This document shows positions 25,937-34,718 of a stretch of 64,000 nt of DNA, one piece after another (the stretch's first letter is position 1; each line of letters starts with the position of its first letter). The stretch comes from Anaerostipes sp. GTDB lineage: Bacteria; Bacillota; Clostridia; Lachnospirales; Lachnospiraceae. Made by a program: the position numbers and the translations under genes. The DNA is taken from positions 124,001-188,000 of the forward strand of contig NZ_JAGZSD010000001.1 of assembly GCF_018381315.1 (NCBI RefSeq), written 5' to 3'. Under the pieces are notes generated by a model. The model did no database searches. It was not told the DNA's origin and worked only from the letters and a program-made list of their open reading frames with translations.

Positions 25937-26839
25937 ATGGAAATCGGGCTGAGAGACATTTTAAAGATTATGGAGGAGAGCGGAGATTCCCTGTATCATT
26001 TCGAATGCCGGGATGATATCAGTGATCTCCTTCTTTCTATAGCGTCAGATTTTTATAAAAGTGTGGGAGCCGTCTGCCGGAAGGAAGGGTTTTATGAATT
26101 TATGTCTGTCAGAACCTATCTGGGTATGTTTGCAGAATTGTCTGATGATGATATTTCGTTGGAACTTGCTTTAAACAGAATGCAGCTGAAAGAGCTTCTC
26201 TATTGCAAGATCAAAAGACTGACAGCTTCCCAAAAACATCGTTTGTCAGCTGCCAGGGAGATTGTTCTGAACCGGAAAGTTCTCTTTATACAGGAGCCTA
26301 TACTGGGCATTGACACTCATTCTGCCGGACTGATCATGAAATGGCTTGAACTGTGCGGTACGGAAGGAAAAAAGGTTATCACAACCTCCCAATCCTTAAA
26401 ACATGTATACCAGCTTCCGGGAAGACATTTTTTTGCGGACGCCCGCCATATAGAAGAATTGACTGAAAATATATTCATAAGCAGGGAAGAATCCGGGGCT
26501 GTGCTGGCGGAAAAGATCCCTGCCAAAATGGATGAAAAGCTTTTGCTGTTTGATCCGGAAGAGATCGATTATATTGAAAGTATGCAGGGTAAAAATTATC
26601 TCCATGTCAGACAGGCCAGTTATCAGTGTCCTATGACTATGGACGAACTGAATGAGAAACTGAAAGGATTTGGATTTTTCAGAAGCCATCGTTCTTATAT
26701 TGTAAATATGCAGAAAGTGTGCGAGGTTGTAAAATGGACAAAGAACTCTTATGCCCTCGGAATAAAAGCGGATGAAGAAAAAAGGATACCTCTGAGCAAA
26801 GGAAGAGTAGAAGAACTTAGAAAATTCTATGGTTTTTAG
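25937..26839 (+). CDS. LytTR transcription regulator fused to a degenerate ABC ATPase domain
   Basis: The 300-residue protein has two parts. Residues 1 to about 190 follow the second half of an ABC ATPase: a signature-like region (RLTASQKHRLSAAREIV), a Walker-B-like strand LFIQEPILGID and a switch-like region ITTSQSLKHV. No Walker A lysine loop is present and the catalytic Glu region is altered, so ATP hydrolysis is not expected. Residues about 200-300 are a LytTR DNA-binding domain (IDYIESMQGKNYLHV; FFRSHRSYIVN). The next two genes encode a real ABC exporter, its likely target. Confidence 0.8.
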   Translation: MEIGLRDILKIMEESGDSLYHFECRDDISDLLLSIASDFYKSVGAVCRKEGFYEFMSVRTYLGMFAELSDDDISLELALNRMQLKELLYCKIKRLTASQKHRLSAAREIVLNRKVLFIQEPILGIDTHSAGLIMKWLELCGTEGKKVITTSQSLKHVYQLPGRHFFADARHIEELTENIFISREESGAVLAEKIPAKMDEKLLLFDPEEIDYIESMQGKNYLHVRQASYQCPMTMDELNEKLKGFGFFRSHRSYIVNMQKVCEVVKWTKNSYALGIKADEEKRIPLSKGRVEELRKFYGF

Positions 26840-26937
26840 CGGCTCTTTTCATCACCCTTATGTCTCCGTTCATCAAAATTTCATTGTTTAAACTGCCGGA
26901 ATACAATAGAATGCCAATATAACGAGGAGGTATTTAC

Positions 26938-27783
26938 ATGAATCAAGACTGCATTACAATGGAACATGTGGGCATTGCATTTCAGGACAAAAAAGCATTA
27001 AGCGATGTCAATATAACGGTGTCTGAGGGAGAAATCTTTGGTTTCCTCGGACCCAGCGGAGCAGGAAAGACCACAACCATCAAATTATTAAGCGCCCAGC
27101 TGACTCAGTATACGGGACAGATTTCTGTCATGGGAATGGAACCGGTGAAGGATGTCAGCAGATTATATCAGAATATCGGAATTTTATCTGACAACAGCGG
27201 TTTCTATGAAAAAATGTCGGTGGAAGAGAATCTAAAAATATTTGCAGAGATCTACCGGCTGCCCAAAACCAGAATTCCGGAAGTATTGGAGCAGCTCCAT
27301 CTTGCCGGGGATGAAAAGAAAAAAGCGGAGAAGCTCTCAAGAGGAATGAAACAGCGTCTTCTGTTTGCCAGGGCTATTCTGCACAAACCTAAGCTTTTGT
27401 TTTTAGATGAACCGACGGCTAATCTGGATCCGTCCACAAGTGAAGACGTACATAACATTATCAAAGATTTAAATAGAAACGGAACTACAGTATTTCTCAC
27501 CACACACGATATGGAAGAAGCGGATGAACTCTGCAGCAGGGTGGCATTCCTTAATGAGGGAAGCATTAAAGAGATCGGGGTTCCCGAAGAACTGAAGATT
27601 AAATATGCAAAAGACAGGGTGCGGATCCTCTATGGAGACGGCACGGTAAAAGAGATACCGAAAAATAAAGAAAGAATTGCCAGCGAACTTTCCGGTACAG
27701 ACAAAGAGATTGTGACGATCCATTCAGTGGAACCTGACTTAAAAACTATTTTCTTAGATCTGACAGGGAGGGAATTAGCATGA
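26938..27783 (+). CDS. ABC transporter ATP-binding protein
   Basis: The 281-residue ATPase has Walker A GPSGAGKT, Q-loop, a signature LSRGMKQR (a common variant), Walker B LLFLDEPT and H-loop TTHD, followed by a C-terminal extension typical of drug or antimicrobial-peptide exporters (CcmA/BcrA type). GAGGAGG precedes the ATG. It overlaps the permease gene by four bases. A TACAAT -10 lies at 26902-26907. Confidence 0.93.
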   Translation: MNQDCITMEHVGIAFQDKKALSDVNITVSEGEIFGFLGPSGAGKTTTIKLLSAQLTQYTGQISVMGMEPVKDVSRLYQNIGILSDNSGFYEKMSVEENLKIFAEIYRLPKTRIPEVLEQLHLAGDEKKKAEKLSRGMKQRLLFARAILHKPKLLFLDEPTANLDPSTSEDVHNIIKDLNRNGTTVFLTTHDMEEADELCSRVAFLNEGSIKEIGVPEELKIKYAKDRVRILYGDGTVKEIPKNKERIASELSGTDKEIVTIHSVEPDLKTIFLDLTGRELA

Positions 27784-28511
27784 AATTAAGAGGACGAATT
27801 ATTAAGGCACTGATGAAAAAGGATTTCCGTATGCTTTCGGGCAATAAAAACACCTTTTTTATCCTTCTCCTGCCGATATTATTTTGTGTACTTTATACGA
27901 AGATCCTGCCAATCGGAGAACAGGCAGGCCAGATCTACCCGCTGGCTCTCTGCGAGGTGCTCAATTTAGTCTGTGCGCCGATCTCTCTTCTGAGTATGAT
28001 GGTAGCGGAAGAGAAAGAGAAAAATACACTCAGGACATTAATCATGTCTGATGTGAGAGCTATGGAATTTCTGGCAAGCAAGATGTTTGTAGTGCTTCTG
28101 CTGATGGAAGTTGTATCTGTTGCAAACTTTTTCATTGTAGGAATCAGTGTGAAGTATTTTGGAGGTTATCTGTTCATATCCACCTTGGCGTCTATAGGGA
28201 TCCTGTTTTTGGGGGCATCCGTAGGCATTTTGTCAGAAAATCAGATGTCGACCGGAACTATTTCTACGCCGCTCATGCTGTTATTGATGCTGCCGCCAAT
28301 GTTTGCAGGGATGAATGATGTGCTGGAAAAGATTGCATTCTGTCTTCCCACCAATGCATTTATGGAGATCATGAACCGGGAATATTATAATAAGGCGGCA
28401 TTTTTTGCAGGAAGCAATCTGAAATATTATGCAGTCTGCCTTGTCTGGATTCTTATCGGCATTGTTGTATTTAACGTTGTCTATAAAAAAAGAGGCGTTG
28501 ACAGCCAATAG
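27780..28511 (+). CDS. ABC-2 type permease
   Basis: The 243-residue membrane protein has six hydrophobic segments in the ABC-2 layout (N-terminal helix near 25-43, then a cluster from 60 to 240) and the charged loop EEKEKNTLRTL typical of BcrB/ABC-2 permeases. With the preceding ATPase it forms an exporter. What it moves is unknown; the LytTR regulator suggests a peptide or antibiotic response. Confidence 0.88.
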   Translation: MKLRGRIIKALMKKDFRMLSGNKNTFFILLLPILFCVLYTKILPIGEQAGQIYPLALCEVLNLVCAPISLLSMMVAEEKEKNTLRTLIMSDVRAMEFLASKMFVVLLLMEVVSVANFFIVGISVKYFGGYLFISTLASIGILFLGASVGILSENQMSTGTISTPLMLLLMLPPMFAGMNDVLEKIAFCLPTNAFMEIMNREYYNKAAFFAGSNLKYYAVCLVWILIGIVVFNVVYKKRGVDSQ

Positions 28512-28657
28512 TTTATAATATGTTTAGAATTGTTTATTCTCTGTATATTGTTTTAGAAAGAGAAGTTGTTATACTTAAGATATAGTTTTTCATATATACT
28601 TAATCCTCTCTTTTTAAAATGCTCTGCCGGTTACAGAGCACATAGTGTAAGCAGGTT

Positions 28658-28690
28658 AGTGCCGGAAGTTATTCCGGCACTGATTTTTTA
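28658..28690 (+). terminator. Rho-independent terminator after the ABC exporter
   Basis: AGTGCCGGAA (28658-28667) pairs with TTCCGGCACT (28672-28681), followed by TTTTTT. Confidence 0.88.
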
Positions 28691-28862
28691 TTGCATAGGA
28701 AATTCCTTTGGAATCTCCTATGCAATAAAAAGCACTCCGTGCAGGATGCGCACAAATGCGCAGAGAAATTATTTGCCTTTGGCAAATCGCATTTGGCGCG
28801 CAAAGTGAACAAGCCCATCAAAGGGTGAGGGGCCTAAGAGATGAGGTGGCTCGTCCACTTTG
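28691..28862. repeat. Two-hairpin intergenic element
   Basis: TTGCATAGGAAATTCC (28691-28706) pairs with GGAATCTCCTATGCAA (28710-28725) with one mismatch. Further on CAAAGTGAACAAGCC (28801-28815) pairs with GGCTCGTCCACTTTG (28848-28862), 13 of 15 positions. ATTTGCC/GGCAAAT lies between. No ORF. This fills most of the gap between the permease and GNAT genes and could be a small mobile repeat or a structured RNA. Confidence 0.4.
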
Positions 28863-28877
28863 TTCCTGCATGGGAAA

Positions 28878-29381
28878 TTACTTCAATAAAGCATACATAC
28901 AGGAGTCTAATAGTTCGCCATTTTTACAGACACTGTCTTTTTTTATTCCTTCCAGCAGGAAGCCGCAGTGTTCCAGTACAGTTCTGGAACCAATGTTGCG
29001 GGCAAACGGTTCTGCAAAGATGCGTACAATCGGGAAGGTGCGGAATGCTTCTCTGCAGACTTTGTTTACTGCACTGCTCATAATTCCCTGTCCCCAGTAG
29101 TCTTCTGCCAGCCAGTAGCCCAGTTCCGCGCTGTATCGGTATATATCGCTGCACAAGAACACACCGATGCTGCCCACAGCATGTCCGTCAGCATGGACAG
29201 CATAACACAGTTGTCCTGAGTTTTTGTTCTGAATACAGGAATCCACATACTCCCGGGCATCCCTGAGAGTATACGGATACGGAAAAGCATCCCTCATATT
29301 GGATGCTATTTTTTTATTGTCTGCATAGAAGGCAATATCTTCGGCGTCTTCATGACGCCACGGTCTCAATTCATAATTCAT
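28878..29381 (-). CDS. GNAT family N-acetyltransferase
   Basis: The 167-residue protein resembles the RimJ/RimL branch: LRPWRHEDAEDIAFYADN at the N-terminus, SIGVFLCS, LGYWLAEDYWGQGIMSSAV (acetyl-CoA-binding Q/RxxGxG/A as GQGIM), and a C-terminal NIGSRTVLEHCGFLLEG. Members acetylate ribosomal proteins, antibiotics or small amines; the substrate is not evident. Confidence 0.87.
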   Translation of the reverse strand: MNYELRPWRHEDAEDIAFYADNKKIASNMRDAFPYPYTLRDAREYVDSCIQNKNSGQLCYAVHADGHAVGSIGVFLCSDIYRYSAELGYWLAEDYWGQGIMSSAVNKVCREAFRTFPIVRIFAEPFARNIGSRTVLEHCGFLLEGIKKDSVCKNGELLDSCMYALLK

Positions 29382-29404
29382 CCTCTGTCCTCCTTTTCAG
29401 GATC

Positions 29405-29815
29405 TCAGCAATCTACGATCTTAATATAAAAACTGCGGTTTCTGGGGCCGTCAAACTCACAGAAATAAATATCCTGCCAGATACCAAGCACCGGCTTACC
29501 GTGTGCGATGATGACTGTCTGTGAAGGTCCTACAGTGGATGTTTTCAGATGGGCGTGGGAGTTCCCTTCCATATGGCGGTAGCGGCTGTCGTGCTCCGGA
29601 TAGATCTTATCAAAACCATAGAGCATATCATGAACCACATCCGGATCTGCATTTTCATTTATTGTGATGCCAGCTGTCGTGTGCGGGGAATGGATGACAG
29701 CAATCCCGTTCTTAATCCCGGAAGCTGCCAGATCTTCTTTGAGGTAGGAGGTGATCTTAATCATATCCTCTGGTCTGGTGTGTTCTAAATGATGTTCAAA
29801 AAACGTTTGTTTCAT
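29405..29815 (-). CDS. YjbQ family protein (UPF0047)
   Basis: The 136-residue protein has the conserved HSPHTTAGITINENADPDV and HMEGNSHAHLKTSTVGPSQTV motifs of the YjbQ family. Some members show thiamine-phosphate synthase activity, but the cellular role is not settled. The histidines probably bind a metal. It lies 23 bases downstream of the GNAT gene start region on the same strand, so the two may share an mRNA. Confidence 0.88.
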   Translation of the reverse strand: MKQTFFEHHLEHTRPEDMIKITSYLKEDLAASGIKNGIAVIHSPHTTAGITINENADPDVVHDMLYGFDKIYPEHDSRYRHMEGNSHAHLKTSTVGPSQTVIIAHGKPVLGIWQDIYFCEFDGPRNRSFYIKIVDC

Positions 29816-29946
29816 TGTATCTCACTCCTTTTCATACATTTTCTACTGATATTTTACCAGATGCAGCTATGGAAATATAGCCACAGAACATCCGATTTTC
29901 AGATTGATGGGATATTGTATTTTTTGGAATTATCTGTCGCAGATTC

Positions 29947-29975
29947 TTGTTTCCTGTCAAAATTTATGATATTAT
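29947..29975 (+). promoter_or_regulatory. Sigma-A type promoter
   Basis: TTGTTT at 29947-29952 and TATTAT at 29970-29975 with a 17-base spacer, 65 bases before the NlpC/P60 gene. Confidence 0.5.
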
Positions 29976-30040
29976 GAATAGGATTTAACAATTATATTAC
30001 AAAATCCTTACGAATTAAAAGTTACCGGAGGAAGAGAGAG

Positions 30041-31267
30041 TTGAGGAACTATAAAAAATATATAACGGCCTGGACCATGGCTCTGACCATGACAGCAGTG
30101 TCCATTCCGGTTTCTGCGGCACCGGCAGAGACGGCTGATACAGGCAGTGTTCAGGAAGAGAAAGTACAGGAAAAATCATACCAGATCACATTGGATGCTG
30201 CAGGAGGCACCATCCAGAAGACAGTATTTCATACAGAGGCAGGGGATCATATCCAGGAACCGGAAACGCCGAAAAGAGACGGATATGTATTTCGGGGCTG
30301 GAGTTTCCAAAATAACAGCGGGCAGACAGAGTTTTGGGACTTCGATACCGATCAAATGCCGGAGAGAGACATTAAGCTTACAGCAGTGTGGGAAAAGGAA
30401 TGTACACTGGACCAAGCCCAAGTGACAGTGGCAGTTTCTGCACAGGCCAAAGTGGGAGTCAGGAATGCTGCATCTCCACAGGTTTCGTGGAGATCCGGAG
30501 ATACCCGTGTGGCTACCGTGGACAGCAGCGGGAATATAAAGGGAAAAACAGCCGGAAGAACTTATGTGCAGGCCATGGTAGGAAGTCAGGTGGTAACTGC
30601 TGATGTACAGGTCACGAATCCTTATCTGGCTCAGAGCAGCGGTACTGTAGCTAAAAAAAGAACTTCCAAAATACCCATCAGGGGACTGAGTGCTGACAGC
30701 AAGGTTTCCGTATCAGTAAACAAAAGCAGGGCAAATGCTTATATCCAGAACGGACAGCTGGTAATCTACCCTAAAAAACAGGGGATAACCAAGTTTTATA
30801 TCACTGCCGACGGAAAAAAGAAGACATATCAGGCAGCGGTCACTTCTTATCAGGCAGTAAAAGCCATTGCAAAGGCAAAGAAGGCAAAGGGATGCCGCTA
30901 CAGCCAGGCAAGAAGGATGAGAAAAGGATACTATGACTGCAGCTCTTTGATCTGGAGGTGCTATAAACCATATGGCGTACATTTCGGAAGCCGGTCCTAT
31001 GCGCCGGTGGCAGCCAGCGAAGCCAAGTATATGAAGCGGCACAAAAAGGTGGTCTCTTACAAGAGACTGAAGGCCAGCAAGCTTCTTCCGGGAGATGTGA
31101 TTTTTTATTCCTATACAAGAAACGGAAGATACCGGAATATTTCTCACGTGGCATTATACATAGGAAACGGAAGAATTATCCATGCAGCCAACAGCAGAGT
31201 GGGTGTTATTGAAGCCAATTATAAATATACCAAGTGCATCAAAATGATTGCGCGCCCGGTTAAATAA
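30041..31267 (+). CDS. Secreted NlpC/P60 hydrolase with InlB-type and Big2-type repeats
   Basis: The 408-residue protein has a signal peptide ending near residue 26 (SVSA-A), an InlB B-repeat-like domain (about 45-115: ITLDAAGGTI, KRDGYVFRGWS, KLTAVWEKE), a bacterial Ig-like domain (about 140-195: VSWRSGDTRVATVDSSGNIKG), a lysine-rich spacer and an NlpC/P60 domain (about 275-408). The catalytic cysteine is C300 (YDCSSLIW) and the histidine lies in ISHVALYIG. It should cut peptide stems of peptidoglycan. TTG 30041 follows GGAGGAAG and gives a complete signal peptide. Confidence 0.87.
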   Translation: MRNYKKYITAWTMALTMTAVSIPVSAAPAETADTGSVQEEKVQEKSYQITLDAAGGTIQKTVFHTEAGDHIQEPETPKRDGYVFRGWSFQNNSGQTEFWDFDTDQMPERDIKLTAVWEKECTLDQAQVTVAVSAQAKVGVRNAASPQVSWRSGDTRVATVDSSGNIKGKTAGRTYVQAMVGSQVVTADVQVTNPYLAQSSGTVAKKRTSKIPIRGLSADSKVSVSVNKSRANAYIQNGQLVIYPKKQGITKFYITADGKKKTYQAAVTSYQAVKAIAKAKKAKGCRYSQARRMRKGYYDCSSLIWRCYKPYGVHFGSRSYAPVAASEAKYMKRHKKVVSYKRLKASKLLPGDVIFYSYTRNGRYRNISHVALYIGNGRIIHAANSRVGVIEANYKYTKCIKMIARPVK

Positions 31268-31275
31268 ATTTTAAG

Positions 31276-31315
31276 AAAAGAATCGTCTTTCCATAAGGAA
31301 GGCCGGTTCTTTTTA
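31276..31315 (+). terminator. Rho-independent terminator after the NlpC/P60 gene
   Basis: AAAAGAATCG and CTTTCC (31276-31292) pair with GGAAG and CGGTTCTTTT (31297-31314) with a small internal loop, followed by T residues. Confidence 0.75.
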
Positions 31316-31357
31316 TGTTATACTGATACCAAATAAGGTTTTGGGGAGGGAAGCTTC

Positions 31358-32077
31358 ATGAAAAAAATATTATCCAACATACTTTTAGCTGTGTGTATCG
31401 CGGTATTCTTATTCAGCGGATGGAAACTGGCAGGCTATTTTCTGGAATACAAAAAAGCAGATGACGAATATGATAAGATAGCACAGGAAGCAGTCAAAAC
31501 AAATGGGAATGAACGGGTTATTGATTTTGCAAAGCTGTTAAAGATCAATCCGGATACCATCGGATGGGTCTATGTAAAGGGAACGAAGATTGATTATCCG
31601 ATAGTCCTCGGCAAAGATAATGACTATTATCTTCATACAACGTTTGAGGGAACAAAAAACAGCTCCGGAGCGGTTTTTATGGACTGCAACGGAGATAAAG
31701 ATTTTAAGTCAGAGCATAATATCATTTATGGGCACCATATGAGAAATGGTTCTATGTTTGCAGATCTTATGGAGTTCAGAGAGCAGAGCTTCATCAAGAA
31801 ACAGGATACAATCACACTCTATACACCGAAAGGAAAAAAGGATCTCAAAGTGGTCTCTTCTTATGCCAGAAAAGCAGACAAAAAGATTCCGATTACTTTT
31901 GGAGGCAGAAAAGACATGAAGGATTACCTGAAGGAGATCCTGTCACAGAGTGATATTCAGTCAAAAGTACCGGAGAAGACTGTCATGAAGACAAAGAAAC
32001 TCTATACCTTTGTTACATGCAGCTATGAACAAGATGATAACCGTACATTCGTGCACGCAATTGAGAGCAAAGATTAA
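31358..32077 (+). CDS. Class B sortase
   Basis: The 239-residue protein has one N-terminal membrane anchor (about 7-27) and a sortase B domain with catalytic H126 (YGHHM), C221 (TFVTCSYE) and R229 (DDNRTF). It covalently attaches proteins with an NPQTN- or similar signal to the wall. No neighbour shows an obvious sorting signal, so its substrate is elsewhere or non-standard. The GH25 gene starts 12 bases later. Confidence 0.92.
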   Translation: MKKILSNILLAVCIAVFLFSGWKLAGYFLEYKKADDEYDKIAQEAVKTNGNERVIDFAKLLKINPDTIGWVYVKGTKIDYPIVLGKDNDYYLHTTFEGTKNSSGAVFMDCNGDKDFKSEHNIIYGHHMRNGSMFADLMEFREQSFIKKQDTITLYTPKGKKDLKVVSSYARKADKKIPITFGGRKDMKDYLKEILSQSDIQSKVPEKTVMKTKKLYTFVTCSYEQDDNRTFVHAIESKD

Positions 32078-32088
32078 CGAGGACTTAT

Positions 32089-32850
32089 ATGTTCAAATTT
32101 ACAAGGAAAAATAAAAAGGAACTTGCAGTTATCTGTACGTTTCTTTTTATTGTCACTTTTATTTTTGTCTGGATTATACAGACCATTGGACTGCCGATTC
32201 AGACGGAGATAGAAAACGGCCATATCAAGGTCATTGATGTATCAAAGTATAATAAAAAGGTAAACTGGAAGAAGGTCAAGGACCAGAAGATTAACCACGC
32301 CGTCTTAAAGATCGGTTCCGGATCTGTAAAAAAGAAAAAGACAGAAGATCCTATGTTTGGGACTAACTACCGGAATGCCCGTATATCTTCCATTCACTGC
32401 GGAGTTTACTATTACTCCTATGCTAAAGATGTAAAGACCGCAAAAAAGGAAGCAGAACACTGTCTGTCTCTGTTAAAGAAGTATGATATTGCCCCGGGGG
32501 ATCTGAAGCTTCCTGTCGTCTTTGACGTGGAGGAAGAAAGTGTTATGAAGACGGGAAAGAAGAATGTCACAAACTTGACCAAAGCTTTTTGTGAAGAGAT
32601 CAAAAAAGCCGGTTATGAGCCTATGGTTTATTCCAATGCCTATTTTCTGAATCACTATTTTGATTATGAGGGGATCAGGGACTATAAGCTGTGGGTGGCC
32701 CACTATACAAAAAAAGGACAGCCGGATTTTCCATACCAGTATCATATGTGGCAGTTTACGGACCAGGCTTCAATAGCGGGAGCCAATACAGAGAGCGGCC
32801 ACTGTGATCTGAATTACTATCTGGTTGATAAGGAAGGAAATCTGTTATGA
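32089..32850 (+). CDS. Membrane-anchored GH25 lysozyme
   Basis: The 253-residue protein has an N-terminal membrane helix (about 12-32) and a GH25 muramidase domain from about 45: KVIDVSKYNKKVNW at its start, VVFDVEEE near 145 holding the catalytic Asp and Glu, and HCDLNYY near the end. It should cut the MurNAc-GlcNAc bond. Being anchored beside a sortase suggests local wall remodelling. It overlaps the next gene by four bases (ATGA). Confidence 0.9.
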   Translation: MFKFTRKNKKELAVICTFLFIVTFIFVWIIQTIGLPIQTEIENGHIKVIDVSKYNKKVNWKKVKDQKINHAVLKIGSGSVKKKKTEDPMFGTNYRNARISSIHCGVYYYSYAKDVKTAKKEAEHCLSLLKKYDIAPGDLKLPVVFDVEEESVMKTGKKNVTNLTKAFCEEIKKAGYEPMVYSNAYFLNHYFDYEGIRDYKLWVAHYTKKGQPDFPYQYHMWQFTDQASIAGANTESGHCDLNYYLVDKEGNLL

Positions 32851-33788
32851 GAGAAATCAAGAATGCAGCGCTCATCGGCCTGGGTGCCATCGGAGGTTAT
32901 GTAGCACCAAAGCTGTTCCAGGCACTGGGAGAAGAAAATTTCAAAGTCATTGCCGGGGGTACCCGGAGAAAGCGTTTGGAACAGGACGGCATCATGATTA
33001 ACGGAAAGCAGTGGAAGTTTCAGACTGCTGATCCATCTGGGCAGAACAGGCCCGCTGATCTTATTATACTGAGTGTAAAATTTACGGCCCTTGATCAGGC
33101 AATCTCTGATATCCGCAGCATGGTAGGAAGAGATACCGTGATTATGTCATTATTAAACGGAGTGGAAAGTGAAGAACGTATTAAGGAGGCATATCCTGAC
33201 AATGAAGTGCTCTACTCCGTAATCCGTATCCCGGCTCTCCATCAGGGAAATGAGATTACATTTCCGGAAGGCGCAGGGAAGATATCCTTTGGCAATGCAT
33301 ACAACGACAGATTGACGGAGAATGTGCTGGCTGTCAGGGATTTGTTTGAGAAAAGCGGCATATCATATGAAATACCAAAAGATATGTTAAAAAATATGTG
33401 GCACAAATTTATGACCAATGTCAGTGAAAATCAAAGTGCCGCTGTTCTGCGTGTGCCCTACGGCATTTGGACCGTCAGCCCGGATGCCAATGAACTGAGG
33501 GAGCAGGCTGCAAGAGAAGTCATTGCCATTGCGGAAAAGAAGGGCATCAATCTGACGGAGAAAGATTTAGAAGAACACAGAACTTACTTTGAAGGAGCAC
33601 CGTTTTACGGAAAACCTTCCACGCTGCAGGACATTGAGGCCGGAAGAAAGACTGAGGTAGAGATGTTTGCGGGATCGGTTATAAAAATGGGAAAGGAGCT
33701 GGGCATCCCAACTCCTTATAATCAAATGTTTTATTACTGTATCAAGACGCTGGAGACATGGAATGAATATCAGCGCCATCATAAATAA
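32847..33788 (+). CDS. Ketopantoate reductase family protein (PanE/ApbA)
   Basis: The 313-residue protein has the N-terminal NADP-binding GLGAIGGYVA and the C-terminal catalytic segment MLKNMWHKFMTNVSENQSAA with the family lysine and asparagine. PanE reduces 2-dehydropantoate to pantoate for coenzyme A. Family members outside panBCD clusters often act on other 2-keto compounds, and here the gene is translationally coupled to a lysozyme gene. It overlaps the convergent CPBP gene by ten bases. Confidence 0.85.
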   Translation: MREIKNAALIGLGAIGGYVAPKLFQALGEENFKVIAGGTRRKRLEQDGIMINGKQWKFQTADPSGQNRPADLIILSVKFTALDQAISDIRSMVGRDTVIMSLLNGVESEERIKEAYPDNEVLYSVIRIPALHQGNEITFPEGAGKISFGNAYNDRLTENVLAVRDLFEKSGISYEIPKDMLKNMWHKFMTNVSENQSAAVLRVPYGIWTVSPDANELREQAAREVIAIAEKKGINLTEKDLEEHRTYFEGAPFYGKPSTLQDIEAGRKTEVEMFAGSVIKMGKELGIPTPYNQMFYYCIKTLETWNEYQRHHK

Positions 33789-34696
33789 GTGGAAGCGCGG
33801 GATACAATCTCCAGTAAAACTGCATAGCCGAAACTGATAATCAAAGCCGCATAGTAGGATATACTGGCGGCTTTTTCATTTGGCCAGCTTTTCCTGATGT
33901 CTTTGTTGAGCCACGTTTTTAAATATCCGGCACGCTTTGAAATGCGGGCAATGGCGATCAGGATGAGGGTACTGAGCACCAGGAAGGCAATGCTCACCGG
34001 AATGAGTATGAAAATACCCTGAATTCTCTGTGTAGAAGTCAGAGTTTGGCTGAGCAGATCCGAGTGTCCGGTCAGTCCATAGATAATGCTCATAATGACA
34101 CTGAAACCGTTAAATGTTGCATGAAGGAGCATACAGGAGTAGATACTGCCTGAAGCTTCCAGCAGAAGACCTAACACAAGTCCCAAAACAAATGCATAGC
34201 TGAACTGGTTAAAATTCATGTGTGCGATACCAAAAAACAGCGCTGTGAGAAAAATGCCCTTGATAGGACGGGCCTTTCTCATACCGGAGTAAATAACACC
34301 CCGGAACAGAACTTCCTCTACAATTCCCGGAAGTATTGACAGTGCCAGAATAGAGAGCCATGGGTGCTGTGCGGATGTGGAAACGCTGGAAGTGACGAAG
34401 TCCCGGAAAAACAGCTGGCTTAAATTGTTGATCAGGCTGATAACAGGCAGGATCGTAAAACCCAGCAGAACAGTCAGCAGAGCGGCGGAAGGCTTTAATG
34501 GCTGTAAACGAAGACGTGTTTTTATATTTTTTCTGCTCAGTTTCAGATAGCCTGCCGCCAGGCCCAGAAGCAGCAGATAAAAAACAATCATAAACAGGTA
34601 TTGGTCCTGAAGTGCAAACTGCAGCAGCGGGGAGATAAAAAAGTAAACAAACAGGTACATCAGGCAGAAGCATCCAGGTGACTTAAAATATTTCAT
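33779..34696 (-). CDS. CPBP family intramembrane metalloprotease
   Basis: The 305-residue polytopic protein carries the three CPBP (Abi/CAAX) motifs: EEVLFRG near residue 130, FGIAHMNF near 165 and HATFNG near 205. Bacterial members process peptides or anti-sigma factors or protect against bacteriocins. About eight membrane segments. It overlaps the end of the convergent PanE-like gene by ten bases and lies just downstream of the CvfB-like gene on the same strand. Confidence 0.88.
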   Translation of the reverse strand: MKYFKSPGCFCLMYLFVYFFISPLLQFALQDQYLFMIVFYLLLLGLAAGYLKLSRKNIKTRLRLQPLKPSAALLTVLLGFTILPVISLINNLSQLFFRDFVTSSVSTSAQHPWLSILALSILPGIVEEVLFRGVIYSGMRKARPIKGIFLTALFFGIAHMNFNQFSYAFVLGLVLGLLLEASGSIYSCMLLHATFNGFSVIMSIIYGLTGHSDLLSQTLTSTQRIQGIFILIPVSIAFLVLSTLILIAIARISKRAGYLKTWLNKDIRKSWPNEKAASISYYAALIISFGYAVLLEIVSRASTYL

Positions 34697-34718
34697 AGAA
34701 CTTCAGCTCCTTGTCAGA

